Shown: piece after piece, positions 9,473 to 20,300 of the stretch | How the letters are laid out: each line of letters opens with the position of its first letter | Numbering within the stretch: the first letter of the stretch is position 1 | The notes under the pieces: generated by a model | What the model saw: only the letters and a program-made list of their open reading frames with translations | What the model was told of the DNA's origin: nothing | Databases searched by the model: none | Made by a program: the position numbers and the translations under genes | Assembly (NCBI GenBank): GCA_020722985.1 | Contig: DYJU01000010.1 | Span: forward strand, 1-41,376 | Length of the DNA stretch: 41,376 bases | Direction: 5' to 3' | DNA from: Candidatus Methylomirabilis sp. | GTDB taxonomy: Bacteria > Oederibacteriota > PGYV01 > DYJU01

Positions 9473-11800
9473 ATGCTTAGAAAAATTTTGTATGTTTTGC
9501 CTATTTTTTTTATCATTTCTGGAAATATTTTAGCTCAGGATATAATAATAGATGAAATTGATATAAAAGGCAATATAACAGTGGATGAAAAAGAAATATT
9601 ACAAAATATTTCCTATACCCCGGGTATGTTATATTCCAGATATAAAACAAGGGAAGATATAAAAAATTTGTATAAAATTGGAAAATTTGATGATATTAAA
9701 GTTTCGTTAAAAGAAAATGATGGCAAAAATATTTTAATTTATGAAATAAAAGAAAAGCCAAGGATTAATAAAATTATTATAAAAGGAAATAAAGAAGTTG
9801 GCGAAGGCGATATAAAAGGAAAAATGGATAACGAAGAGAAAAAGATTAAATTAAAAGAAAATGAATACTTTGATGAATATAATTTAAAAAAAGCAATAAT
9901 TGATATAGAAAATATGTATAAAGAAAAAAATTTCTACTATGCAAAAATAGATTATAAAATAACTAAAATTGAGCCGGAAAAGGATAAAAAGGGCGATTGG
10001 GTTAATATTGAAATAGAAATAGAAGAAGGAGATAAAATAAAAGTAAAAAAAATCTCAGCGACCGGAAATCAGGTGTTTAGCGTTGATAAAATAAAAGGTA
10101 TAATGAAAACAAAAGAAGAAGGATGGTTTGTAAGCGGCGTATTTGATGAGGAAAAATTCATAGAGGATTTAAAAAATATTTTAAATGCTTATTATGAAGA
10201 AGGTTATATAAAAGCAAAGATAAATGGCTGGACGTTTGGTGAGATTGAAATGAATAAAATGAAAATTATAGATGAACTTGTTAAAATAGATAAAGAAAAT
10301 AAAATTATAACAATTAACATTCCGGTAGAAGAAGGAATAAAATATAAAGTGAAAAGCATTGAAATTGCCGGAAATGAAATTTATTCAAATGAAGAACTTT
10401 TTGAAAAAATTGAAACAAAGGTGGGGAATACTTTTAATAAAATACAATTTGATAAGGATATATTGTCTTTAAAAAGTGCGTATGCTGAAAAAGGGCATAT
10501 ATTTTCACAAATAAATGATATTTATTTTTATGATGATGATATTGGTGAAATTAAAATAAAACTTAATATAACAGAAGGACCGGTGGCTTATATTGAAAAT
10601 ATAAAAATCAGAGGCAATTATGAAACACAGGATAAAGTGATAAGACGGGAATTAACAATAAATCCCGGCGATGCTTTTGATAGTGCTAAAATAAGAAAGT
10701 CCCAGGAAAAAATTTATAACCTCGGGTTTTTTGATAATGTTTTAATTGATACGGAACAGGTGGATATAGACAGGTTAAATTTAATTTTTGAAGTGGTAGA
10801 AAGAAAAACAGGAACAATAGGGTTGGGAGCTGGTTATAGTTCTTTAGAAGGACTCGTGGGTTATATACAACTTACAAAAAGCAATCTTTTTGGTGAAGGA
10901 AAAACATTCAGTGCTGATGTCCAGTTCGGTAATCAGAAAAAAAGCTGGCAACTTTCTTATAAAGATCCCTGGCTGTTTGACACGCCAACTTCTCTCGGTA
11001 TTGATGTGTGGAATGTTTTTAAAAATCAATATTATAATAATCAGGGATATGATCTTGATACTTATGGATTTGATTTGAGTTTTGGCAGGAGATTTAATGA
11101 TGAACAGCAGGGATATATAACTTATAGATATCAGGAAGATAAATATTCAAATATAATAGAAGAATTAAAAGATTATATTAAAGAAGAAAAAAGTTCAATA
11201 AGTAGTATTACCCCTATGTATATATATGATGCCAGAGATGATATTTTTGATCCAAATAAAGGGTTGTATTCAAATTTATCTTTACAGATAGGTGGTGGTT
11301 ATTTAGGAGGAGATTATAATTATTTTAAATTTTTATGGGATGGCAGATATTTTGTTCCGAGTTTTTGGAAGTTCATATGGGCATTTCATGCAAGGATAGG
11401 GAATGCCTGGGGATATGAATGGAATTATGGAAATCCTTATGTTCCACCAACTGAAAAATTTTATGCTGGTGGAACAGATACTGTAAGGGGTTATGAAGAA
11501 AGGGCATTGGGTCCAATAGGAGGTGGTGATTTTACTATTATCACAAATATTGAATACAAATTAAAACTTGTAGAAAGAATTTTAACCCTTGCTTTGTTCT
11601 ATGATAGTGGTAATTGCTGGGACAATTTTAATGACGTAAACTGGACAAATCCTTATTTATATCCGAGCGCAGGCTTTGGAATAAGATTGACAATACCAGG
11701 CACGGTAATGCTCATCAGACTTGATTGGGGATATGCTCTTGATCCAACTAAAAGAATAGAAGGTGGCAAAATACATTTTAATATAGGAAATATTTTTTAA
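9473..11800 (+). CDS. bamA: outer membrane protein assembly factor BamA (POTRA repeats plus Omp85 barrel)
   Basis: Repeated POTRA-type motifs (e.g. IKGNITVDEKEILQNI, IRGNYETQDKVIRRELTINPGDAFD); C-terminal FYAGGTDTVRGYEERALGP; followed by ompH and lpxD. Confidence 0.95.
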   Translation: MLRKILYVLPIFFIISGNILAQDIIIDEIDIKGNITVDEKEILQNISYTPGMLYSRYKTREDIKNLYKIGKFDDIKVSLKENDGKNILIYEIKEKPRINKIIIKGNKEVGEGDIKGKMDNEEKKIKLKENEYFDEYNLKKAIIDIENMYKEKNFYYAKIDYKITKIEPEKDKKGDWVNIEIEIEEGDKIKVKKISATGNQVFSVDKIKGIMKTKEEGWFVSGVFDEEKFIEDLKNILNAYYEEGYIKAKINGWTFGEIEMNKMKIIDELVKIDKENKIITINIPVEEGIKYKVKSIEIAGNEIYSNEELFEKIETKVGNTFNKIQFDKDILSLKSAYAEKGHIFSQINDIYFYDDDIGEIKIKLNITEGPVAYIENIKIRGNYETQDKVIRRELTINPGDAFDSAKIRKSQEKIYNLGFFDNVLIDTEQVDIDRLNLIFEVVERKTGTIGLGAGYSSLEGLVGYIQLTKSNLFGEGKTFSADVQFGNQKKSWQLSYKDPWLFDTPTSLGIDVWNVFKNQYYNNQGYDLDTYGFDLSFGRRFNDEQQGYITYRYQEDKYSNIIEELKDYIKEEKSSISSITPMYIYDARDDIFDPNKGLYSNLSLQIGGGYLGGDYNYFKFLWDGRYFVPSFWKFIWAFHARIGNAWGYEWNYGNPYVPPTEKFYAGGTDTVRGYEERALGPIGGGDFTIITNIEYKLKLVERILTLALFYDSGNCWDNFNDVNWTNPYLYPSAGFGIRLTIPGTVMLIRLDWGYALDPTKRIEGGKIHFNIGNIF

Positions 11801-11821
11801 AATTAAAAAGGAGGTTTTTTT

Positions 11822-12319
11822 ATGAAAAAAATTTTGTTTGGTTTTTTTTCTTTATTTGTTTTTGTGTTCTTTATTTCAGAACTTTATGCTTTAAAAGTAG
11901 GTTATGTTGACATTGAAAAGGTTTTTAATCAGTATTCAGGAACAAAGACAGCAAAAGGAAAATTGCAGGGGAAATTAGAAAACGAACAGAAAAAAATAGA
12001 CCAGAAGAAAAAGGAAATTTTAAAAATGAAAGAAGATTTAGATAAGCAAAAAACAATTTTGGATAAAAACAAATTAAAAGAAAAAGAGGATGAATTACAG
12101 GCAAAACTAGAAAAATTGCAGGCAGACGCACTTGAGATACAGCAAAAATTACTTTCGGAAGAAAAAGAAATAACGGCAAATATAATTGAAGAAATCAGGG
12201 CAATTGTTCAGAAAATAGGAAAAGAAAAAGAATTTGATTTTATATTTGAAAAAAATTTACTTTTATATGGAGGAGAAGATATCACATATCTTGTTCTTAA
12301 AAAAATAAACGAGGAATAA
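11822..12319 (+). CDS. OmpH/Skp-family periplasmic chaperone
   Basis: Signal peptide, [22 protein letters not shown], coiled-coil, C-terminal [23 protein letters not shown]; located bamA-ompH-lpxD. Confidence 0.88.
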   Translation: MKKILFGFFSLFVFVFFISELYALKVGYVDIEKVFNQYSGTKTAKGKLQGKLENEQKKIDQKKKEILKMKEDLDKQKTILDKNKLKEKEDELQAKLEKLQADALEIQQKLLSEEKEITANIIEEIRAIVQKIGKEKEFDFIFEKNLLLYGGEDITYLVLKKINEE

Positions 12320-12320
12320 A

Positions 12321-13343
12321 ATGGAACTATCAGTCAAAGAAATAGCTAATAAAATAAATGGACAGATAATTGGGAAATCCACTATTAAAATAACTGGTAT
12401 TTCTGATTTGAAAAGTGCTAAAAAAGGGGAAATAAGTTTTATAATTTCTCCTAAATATGTAAAAGATGCAGAGAATTCCCGGGCAGATGTTATAATTTCT
12501 GATTCTATAGATAAGATAGATAAAAAGACAATAATAAAAGTAAAAAACGCAAGAATTGCTTATATCGCTGTTTTGAAATTATTTTACCCAGAAAAAGAAA
12601 TTTCCGAACATATTTCAGAAAGGGCTATTCTTGGTAAAAATTTTAAAAAAGGAAAAAATGTTTTTATTGATGATTTTGTAGTGATTAAAGATAATGTTGA
12701 GTTAGGAGATAATGTTTATATTGGCCCAGGTGTTTATATCGGAAATGATGTAAAAATAGGGAATGACGTAAAAATTCATCCTTCTGTTTCTATTTATGAC
12801 AGGACAATAATAGATGAAAATACATTAATTCATTCCGGGGTAGTCATAGGTAGCGATGGTTTTGGTTTTACAGAAGATAATGGAAAGATAATAAAAATAC
12901 CACAGGTGGGTTTTGTAAAGATAGGTAAAAACGTTGAGATAGGAGCTAATTGCACTATTGATAGAGGCGCTCTGGGTCCTACGATAATTAATGATAATGT
13001 TAAACTTGATAATCTTATACATGTTGCACATAATGTGGAGATTGGAGATGGAACTTTAATTGCTGCACAGACAGGAATTGCTGGTTCAACTAAAATAGGA
13101 AAGCATTGTATAATCGGTGGTCAGGTTGGTTTTGTAGATCATATAAATATTGGTAATTTTGCGAAAATAGGTTCGCAGGCAGGAGTTTCTAAAGATATAC
13201 CTGATAATTCTGTAATAACAGGAACGCCAGCAAGACCTATAAAAGAATTAAGGCGAGCAGAAGCATTTATGATGCGTCTTGAAGAACTGTTTAAAAAAGT
13301 TGAAGAATTAAGCAAAAAGATAAATAAACAAGATAAAAAATGA
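12321..13343 (+). CDS. lpxD: UDP-3-O-acylglucosamine N-acyltransferase
   Basis: Left-handed beta-helix hexapeptides; [49 protein letters not shown]. Confidence 0.95.
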   Translation: MELSVKEIANKINGQIIGKSTIKITGISDLKSAKKGEISFIISPKYVKDAENSRADVIISDSIDKIDKKTIIKVKNARIAYIAVLKLFYPEKEISEHISERAILGKNFKKGKNVFIDDFVVIKDNVELGDNVYIGPGVYIGNDVKIGNDVKIHPSVSIYDRTIIDENTLIHSGVVIGSDGFGFTEDNGKIIKIPQVGFVKIGKNVEIGANCTIDRGALGPTIINDNVKLDNLIHVAHNVEIGDGTLIAAQTGIAGSTKIGKHCIIGGQVGFVDHINIGNFAKIGSQAGVSKDIPDNSVITGTPARPIKELRRAEAFMMRLEELFKKVEELSKKINKQDKK

Positions 13344-14151
13344 ATCAACAAACAATAAAAAAGCAGTTTTCAATAGAAGGAAAGGGATTACATAAAGGTA
13401 ATATATCAAAGATTACTTTTTTACCGGCAGAAAAAAATGCAGGTATTCTAATTAGAAATAATGGGGTTGAATATTCACCATCGGTTGATCATGTTATAGA
13501 AACCAAACGTGGTACAACCTTAAAATATAAAAATAGTATTATTTATACAGTTGAACATTTACTTTCAGCAATAAAAGGTATGGGAATTGATAATATTATA
13601 CTTGATATTAAAGGTGATGAACCACCAACTTTAGATGGTAGTTCATTTGATTATTGTTCTATGATAAAGAAAGCAGGCATTGTGAAACAAAATGTAAAAA
13701 AAAAATTTTTTTAATTAAAAAACCTTATTATCTAAAAGAAGATGATAAAGTTTTAATAGTTTTGCCTTATGATGATTTTAAAATTTATTATTTTTCTGAT
13801 TATACAAAATATAATATTAAACCACAGGAATTTAGTTTGGTTTTAACCCCAGATAATTATTTAAAATATATATCAAAGGCAAGGACTTTTGGCTTTAAAA
13901 GTGAAATTAACTGGCTTTTTAAAGCAGGTCTTATTAAAGGTGCGGATTTAAAAAATGCTGTCCTTATAGATAAAGGTAAACCAGTAAATACAAAATTTAG
14001 ATTTAAAGATGAAATTACAAGACATAAGATACTTGATCTCATAGGTGATTTCGGACTACTGCCTGGAAATTCAAAAATGCTTGTTATTGCTATAAAAACA
14101 GGGCATAAGCATAATATTATGATGGTGAAAAAATTATTAAAAATGAATTAA
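13340..14151 (+). CDS. lpxC: UDP-3-O-acyl-N-acetylglucosamine deacetylase, split over two frames at A10T7 (13696-13712)
   Basis: ORF 13340-13714 carries [34 protein letters not shown]. The continuation in the -1 frame (to 14151) carries [49 protein letters not shown] and TGHKHN. Both halves are needed for the Zn/catalytic residues. Confidence 0.85.
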
Positions 14152-14164
14152 GGAGGTTTAGTTT

Positions 14165-14596
14165 ATGATGGATATAAAAAAGATTCAGGAATTTTTGCCC
14201 CATAGATACCCTTTTTTGCTTGTTGATAGAGTTTTAGATGTAAAAGTTGGGGAGGAAATTATAGCAATTAAAAATGTTACGATGAATGAGTGGTTTTTTC
14301 AGGGACATTTTCCAGGAGAACCGGTTATGCCAGGAGTTTTAATTGTTGAAGCACTTGCCCAGACAGGAGGTTTATTACTTTTACATCAATTAGGTGATTG
14401 CAAGGGAAAAGTTATGTATTTTATGTCCATTGATTCAGCAAAATTCAGAAAACCTGTCATTCCAGGCGATCAATTAAAAATGGTTGTAAAAATAATTAAA
14501 TTGAAAGGAACCATTGCAAAGATTAAAGGAGAAGCATATGTGGGCGAGGATATCGTTTGTGAAGCGGAAATGATGGCAATGGTTACAAATAAATAA
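14165..14596 (+). CDS. fabZ: 3-hydroxyacyl-ACP dehydratase FabZ
   Basis: LPHRYPFLLVDRVLD; GHFPGEPVMPGVLIVEALAQTGG. Confidence 0.96.
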   Translation: MMDIKKIQEFLPHRYPFLLVDRVLDVKVGEEIIAIKNVTMNEWFFQGHFPGEPVMPGVLIVEALAQTGGLLLLHQLGDCKGKVMYFMSIDSAKFRKPVIPGDQLKMVVKIIKLKGTIAKIKGEAYVGEDIVCEAEMMAMVTNK

Positions 14597-14615
14597 TCGT
14601 TATAAGGAGTTTTTA

Positions 14616-15383
14616 ATGATACATTCTACAGCAATTGTTTCACAAAAAGCAAAATTAGGTAAAAATATTAAAATAGGTCCTTTTGTAATTATTGATGATG
14701 ATGTTATAATTGGCAATAATGTTGAGATTGGACCTAAAGTACATATACTTAATGGAACCATAATAGGAAATAATAATTATATTGGGGAAGGAACATTAAT
14801 AGGAAATGATCCGCAGGATTTAAAATATAAAGGTGGACGATCTTTTGTGAAAATCGGTGATGATAATGTGATAAGAGAATATGTAACCATCCATAAGTCA
14901 AATACAGAAGGAAGTTACACAATAATAGGAAACAATAATTTTATAATGGCAATGGCGCATATAGCACATGATTGCGTGATTGGGAACAATGTGATAATAG
15001 TAAATTTTGCTGGTCTTTCTGGGCATATACATGTTGATGATTATGCTTTTATAAGTGGTTTAACAGCAATTCATCAGAATGTCCGAATAGGCGCTTATGC
15101 TATGGTTGGCGGTGGGATAAGAGTTACAAAAGATGTTATGCCTTTTGTTATGGTTTCAGAAGACCCAATAAAAGTTTTTGGTTTAAATATGGTTGGTTTA
15201 AAAAGGAGAGGATTTACTTCTGAAAAAATTAGGATCTTAGAAAAAACTTATAAAATATTTTTTCAGGAAAAATTGCTTTTAAAAGATGCCTTAAAAAAGA
15301 TAGAAGAAGAAGTAGAACAAATAGATGAAATAAAATATTTTGTGGAATTTGCAAAAAATTCAAAAAGAGGTTTGATACGTTGA
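14616..15383 (+). CDS. lpxA: UDP-N-acetylglucosamine O-acyltransferase
   Basis: IHSTAIVSQKAKLGKNIKIGPF; hexapeptide repeats; MAHIAHDCVIGNNV; FGLNMVGLKRRGF; C-terminal FAKNSKRGLIR. Confidence 0.96.
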   Translation: MIHSTAIVSQKAKLGKNIKIGPFVIIDDDVIIGNNVEIGPKVHILNGTIIGNNNYIGEGTLIGNDPQDLKYKGGRSFVKIGDDNVIREYVTIHKSNTEGSYTIIGNNNFIMAMAHIAHDCVIGNNVIIVNFAGLSGHIHVDDYAFISGLTAIHQNVRIGAYAMVGGGIRVTKDVMPFVMVSEDPIKVFGLNMVGLKRRGFTSEKIRILEKTYKIFFQEKLLLKDALKKIEEEVEQIDEIKYFVEFAKNSKRGLIR

Positions 15384-16183
15384 AAGAAAAAGTAGGACTT
15401 ATCGCTGGTGGTGGCAATTTACCTTTTGAAATTTTAAAAAATTCTAAATTAAAAAAAAAGGATATTGTTGTTTTTGCAATATTAAATGAGACAGATAAAA
15501 GTATAGAAAAATTTGGATTTTTAACATTCTGGATTAGTATTTTTGAACTCGGAAAAATTATAAAAATTTCAAAAAAAGAAAAGATAAAAAAAGTTATTTT
15601 TTCAGGATATGTAAAACATGCCAATTTATTAAAAAATATTAGATTTGATTTTGCAACTATGAAGTTACTTGCAAGTGTAAAAGATAAAAAGGCGGCAACT
15701 ATTATGAAAGCTATAATAGAGGAATTTAGAAAAAATAAAATACATGTTCTTCCCAGCACTTATTGTATAGAAAATCTACTAGCAGAAAAAGGATTTTCAG
15801 GAAAGAAAAAATTTACTGATAGAATAAAAAAGGATATAGAATTTGGATATAAAATTGCAAAAATACTTGCTGATTATGATATAGGTCAGACAATTGTTGT
15901 AAAAAATAATATAGTTGTTGCTGTTGAAGCCCAGGAAGGGACAGATATGTGTATTAAAAGGGGAGCTAAAATTGCAGGAAAAGATTTTATAGTAATAAAA
16001 GTTGCCAGAACCAATCAGGATTTCAGATATGATATACCTGTGCTCGGAGAAAAAACAATAAATCTTATAAAAAAATTTAATGGCGCAGGGATTGTTATTG
16101 AAAGCGGTAAAACATTGATTTTAAATAAAGAAAAAGTAATAGAAAAGGCAGATAAATTAAATTTATTTATCTATGCTAAATAA
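15380..16183 (+). CDS. lpxI: UDP-2,3-diacylglucosamine pyrophosphatase LpxI
   Basis: VGLIAGGGNLPFEIL; GYVKHANLLKNIRFD; AVEAQEGTDMCIKRGAKIAGKDFIVIKVARTNQDFRYDIPVLGEKTI. TTG start overlaps the lpxA stop. Confidence 0.93.
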   Translation: MKEKVGLIAGGGNLPFEILKNSKLKKKDIVVFAILNETDKSIEKFGFLTFWISIFELGKIIKISKKEKIKKVIFSGYVKHANLLKNIRFDFATMKLLASVKDKKAATIMKAIIEEFRKNKIHVLPSTYCIENLLAEKGFSGKKKFTDRIKKDIEFGYKIAKILADYDIGQTIVVKNNIVVAVEAQEGTDMCIKRGAKIAGKDFIVIKVARTNQDFRYDIPVLGEKTINLIKKFNGAGIVIESGKTLILNKEKVIEKADKLNLFIYAK

Positions 16184-16194
16184 AAGGAGAAAAA

Positions 16195-17301
16195 ATGATT
16201 CCAATTTCAAAACCAGTAATAACAGATGATGAAATTAAAGCGGTTGTTGATGTTTTAAAGTCAGGGATCATAGCATCAGGTCCAAAAGTAAAAGAATTTG
16301 AAGAAAATTTAAAAAATTTTTTTAATATTGGGAATGTTATAGCAACAGCAAATGGAACCTGTGCTTTGCATTCTGCTTTATTTGGTTTTGATATAAAAAA
16401 AGGCGATAAAGTTTTAACAACACCGTTCACCTTCATTGCTACGGCAAATTCAATATTACACTGTGGTGCAGAACCAGTATTTGCAGATATAGATGAAAAT
16501 ACTTTTAATATAGATCCTTACTCTATAGAAGAAGTTTTAAAGAAAGATAAAATAAAAAAAATAAAAGCAATAATAGTTGTTCATTTATATGGCAGGGTTT
16601 GCAATATGCCTGCGATTTTAAATATAGCAAAGAAATATGATTTGTTATTGATAGAAGATGCGGCGCAGGCTCATGGTGCAAAATTAAATGGACAACTTGC
16701 AGGGACATTTGGAGACGCAGCGGCTTTTAGTTTATATGCTACCAAAAATATAACTACGGCAGAAGGTGGGTTTGTTGCGGTTAATAATGATAAAGCAGCA
16801 TTAAAAATAAGAAGTTTTATAAATCATGGGCAGGAAAATGTATATTTTCATACAATGTTAGGTTATAATTATAGAATGACTGATATAGAAGCTGCAATTG
16901 GAATTGTTCAGTTAAAAAAGTTAAATGAGTTTAATGAAAAAAGAAGAAAAAATGCAATGAAAGTGAAAGATATTTTAAAAAAATATGATTGGCTTATTAT
17001 TCCTGAAGATAATGAAAATGAGTATAATATATATCATCAATTTACAATTAGGGTAAAAAAGGATTTGAGAGATAATTTATTAAAAAGTTTAAATGAATCT
17101 GGAATTGGCGCTAAAATTTTTTATCCGATACCAATACATAAACAACCAGTTTATAAAAAATTTATTAAACAAAAAATTAGTTTGCCTGTTGCGGAAAGAG
17201 TATCAAAAGAAGTTATCAGTTTGCCTGTTCATCCATTACTTGAAGAAAATTATTTTAGTTTATTAAAAGAAGTTTTTGATAAATTTTCAAGGAGTATTTA
17301 A
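16195..17301 (+). CDS. DegT/DnrJ/EryC1/StrS-family sugar aminotransferase
   Basis: IPISKPVITDDEIKAVVDVLKSG; LLIEDAAQAHGAKLNG; SLYATKNITTAEGGFV (PLP Lys); GYNYRMTDIEAAIG. Confidence 0.93.
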   Translation: MIPISKPVITDDEIKAVVDVLKSGIIASGPKVKEFEENLKNFFNIGNVIATANGTCALHSALFGFDIKKGDKVLTTPFTFIATANSILHCGAEPVFADIDENTFNIDPYSIEEVLKKDKIKKIKAIIVVHLYGRVCNMPAILNIAKKYDLLLIEDAAQAHGAKLNGQLAGTFGDAAAFSLYATKNITTAEGGFVAVNNDKAALKIRSFINHGQENVYFHTMLGYNYRMTDIEAAIGIVQLKKLNEFNEKRRKNAMKVKDILKKYDWLIIPEDNENEYNIYHQFTIRVKKDLRDNLLKSLNESGIGAKIFYPIPIHKQPVYKKFIKQKISLPVAERVSKEVISLPVHPLLEENYFSLLKEVFDKFSRSI

Positions 17302-17302
17302 A

Positions 17303-20300
17303 TTGAGGTTAAAAGAAATACAAATATTCGGATTTAAATCCTTTGCAGATAAAACCAATTTACAATTTGATAAAGGGGTTACTGTTATAGTAGGACCAAA
17401 TGGTTCAGGAAAAAGTAATATTTTTGATGCTTTAAAATGGGTATTAGGTGAACAAAGCATTAAGAGTTTACGTGGTAATAAAATGGAAGATGTGATTTTT
17501 GCAGGTTCTGATACCAGAAAAACCTTAGGAATGGCTGAAGTTTCTTTGATTTTAGAAAATGAAGATAAAAAAATAGATTTGACCTATACAGAAATAAAGA
17601 TTACAAGAAGAATTTATAGATCGGGTGAAAGTGAATATTTGATTAACGATAATCCCTGTAGATTAAAAGATATAATTGAAATGTTTATGGGAACAGGGGT
17701 GGGGATAGATTCATATTCAATAATATCACAGGGAGAAGTAGACAGAATAATTAATGCCAGACCAGAAGAAAGGAGAGAAATTTTTGAAGAAGCCGCAGGT
17801 ATTACAAAACATAGAAAAAGAAAAGAAGAAACATTAAGAAAATTAGAAATGGTAGAACAGGATATGATAAGGTTAAATGATATTTTAGAAGAAATAAAAA
17901 GGCAGGTTGGTTCTCTTGAAAGACAGGCAAAAAAAGCAGAAAAATATAAAGTATTAAAGGAAGAGACAGAAACAATAGAAATTACAATTTCAAAGAAAAA
18001 AATAAAAGAGTTAAGTGAAAAATATGAAAAATTAAACTCTGAAAAAGAAGAACTGGAAGCAAAAATAGAAAAAGAAAATTTAAAGTTAAAGGATTATGAA
18101 GATAAATTAGAAATGTTGAATAATGATATGAAAATAAAAGAAAATGAGATAAATGAGAAAAAAAATAATTTTATAATAAAACAACAGGAAATAAAAAGAT
18201 TAGAAGATAGTTTAAAATATAATGAAGAAAGACTGAAAGAATTAATTCAACAGAAAGAAAATGTAAGCAGAGAGATAGATGAGGCGATTGAAAAAATTGA
18301 AAAAATAAAGATTGAAATAGAAAATAATCAAAAATTGATAAAAGAAAAACAAGATTTTTTAATAAAAAAAGAAGACGCATTAAAAATTAACAAAGAAGAA
18401 ATAGAAAAAATTGAAAAGGAATTCAACGAAATTTTAAAACAAAAGGAAAGCAAAAATGCCGAAATTGAAAACACCAATCATAAAATTATAGAATTAAAAA
18501 ATAAAATTACAGAGCAGGGACTATTAATCAAGGGTATAGAAGATAATATTTCCAGTATAGAAAAACAAAAATATGAAAATGAAGAGAAATTAAAATTAAT
18601 TGAACTGGAAGTTGAAAATATAGAGGATAAATTAAAAATAAAAGAAGAAACAATTAAGGACATTAAAATTAATGAAGAAAATTTTTTAAAAAAGAAAATT
18701 GAATTAAATAAAGAGTTACAGAAAATGGATGAAATAATAAAAGAACAATCTATTATTATAAGCAAGATAACTTCAAAGTATAATTTCTTAAAAGATATGC
18801 AGGAAAAAATGATTGGTTTTAGCAGCATTACTAAAAAAGTATTAACTGAATTTAAGCAACAATTAAGTTTAGAAGAAAAAAAAGATATAATTGAAAGTTT
18901 AAATAATTTAATTAGTATTGAAAAAAAATATGCAAAAACTTTAGAAAATAATTTTTCTTCTTTCCTTCAGGCGATTTTGATAAATAATTCAAATTTAGTT
19001 GAAGAAATTTTTTCTTTATATGAAAAAGAAAAAGGAGAATTGATTTTATTACAAAATGAGATTTTAACTCAAAATTGTGAAACAGTTTTTAAGGAATGGA
19101 GAAAAAAAATCAATCATAAAAATATTGATGGATATTTACCCGACTTGATAATGGTTGATGATAAATTCAAAAGTGCCAAATTAATTTTTTACAATGTATT
19201 CGTGGTTTCAAATTTTTCTAAAGCCAGAGAAGTTTTAAATGATATAAAAATTTATGAACAATTTTATTTACTGACGGAAACGGGAGAACTTATTTCAAAT
19301 TATGGAATATTTAAAAAAGTTGGAAGTGAACCTGAAGCTGGCACAAATTTATTAACACGCATTCAGCAGATAAATGATATGAAAAATGAAATTTTACTGG
19401 CGACTCAGAGACTGCAATCATTAAATGAAGAACGAAAATTTTTAAATGAAAAGATTTCAGTCATAGAAAAACAGGTTGAAGAAATATCAATAAGATATCA
19501 CAACCAATACGTAGAAGTTATTAAAGATAGTGAAAAAATTAAGCAGAGGCAGGAAGAAAGGCAAATTTATTATGAAAATTTTGAAAAAAATAAGACAGAT
19601 ATTAATAATTTTATCAAATTAAAAGAAAATATGCATAAAATAAAGGAAACTTTTGAATTGCAAAAAGGAGAACAGGAGTTGTTTTTAACTAAATTAAAAG
19701 ATGAGTTACAGCAAATAGAACGAGTTTTAAATGAAAAAACAGATATAAAAAATATTCAAAAATTAAAAATTGAAAGTTTAGAAAAAGAGATTATAAAAGA
19801 AAAAGGCAACCTTGATTTAATTATATCAAATAATAATATTCTCTTAAAAAGAAAAGAAGAGATAAATATAGAGTTTGAAAATTTCAAAAAAGAGATTGAA
19901 AATCTGGTGCAAAAAATAAAACATATAGAGGAAGAAAAAGCAAATATAAAAACCAATATAACAAAATTTCAATCAGATTTATCCATTGAAGAAAATCATA
20001 TAACTAATTTAAATAAGGTTTTTGAGGATATTAAAAATCAAAAAGATGACCTTGAAAAATTTATAAAAAGCATGGGAAAAGAAAGAGAAGAGTTAAAAGA
20101 GAGATTAACAGATGTAAAGATAACCATTAACGAATTAAGTTATGAAATTAAAGATATTTATACAAAAATACAGGAAGAATATAAAGTTTCATTAAACGAA
20201 GAAGAAATAAAAAATTTTCATATAAATGATGAACAATACAGAGAATTAAATTTAAAATTAGAAGACAATAAAAAGAAAATGGAAAACATAGGAGTTGTAA

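Noticed and set aside
15229-15759. 176-aa minus-strand ORF antisense to lpxA/lpxI
   Set aside because: Antisense to conserved genes, low-complexity F/L/S-rich, no SD; composition artefact.
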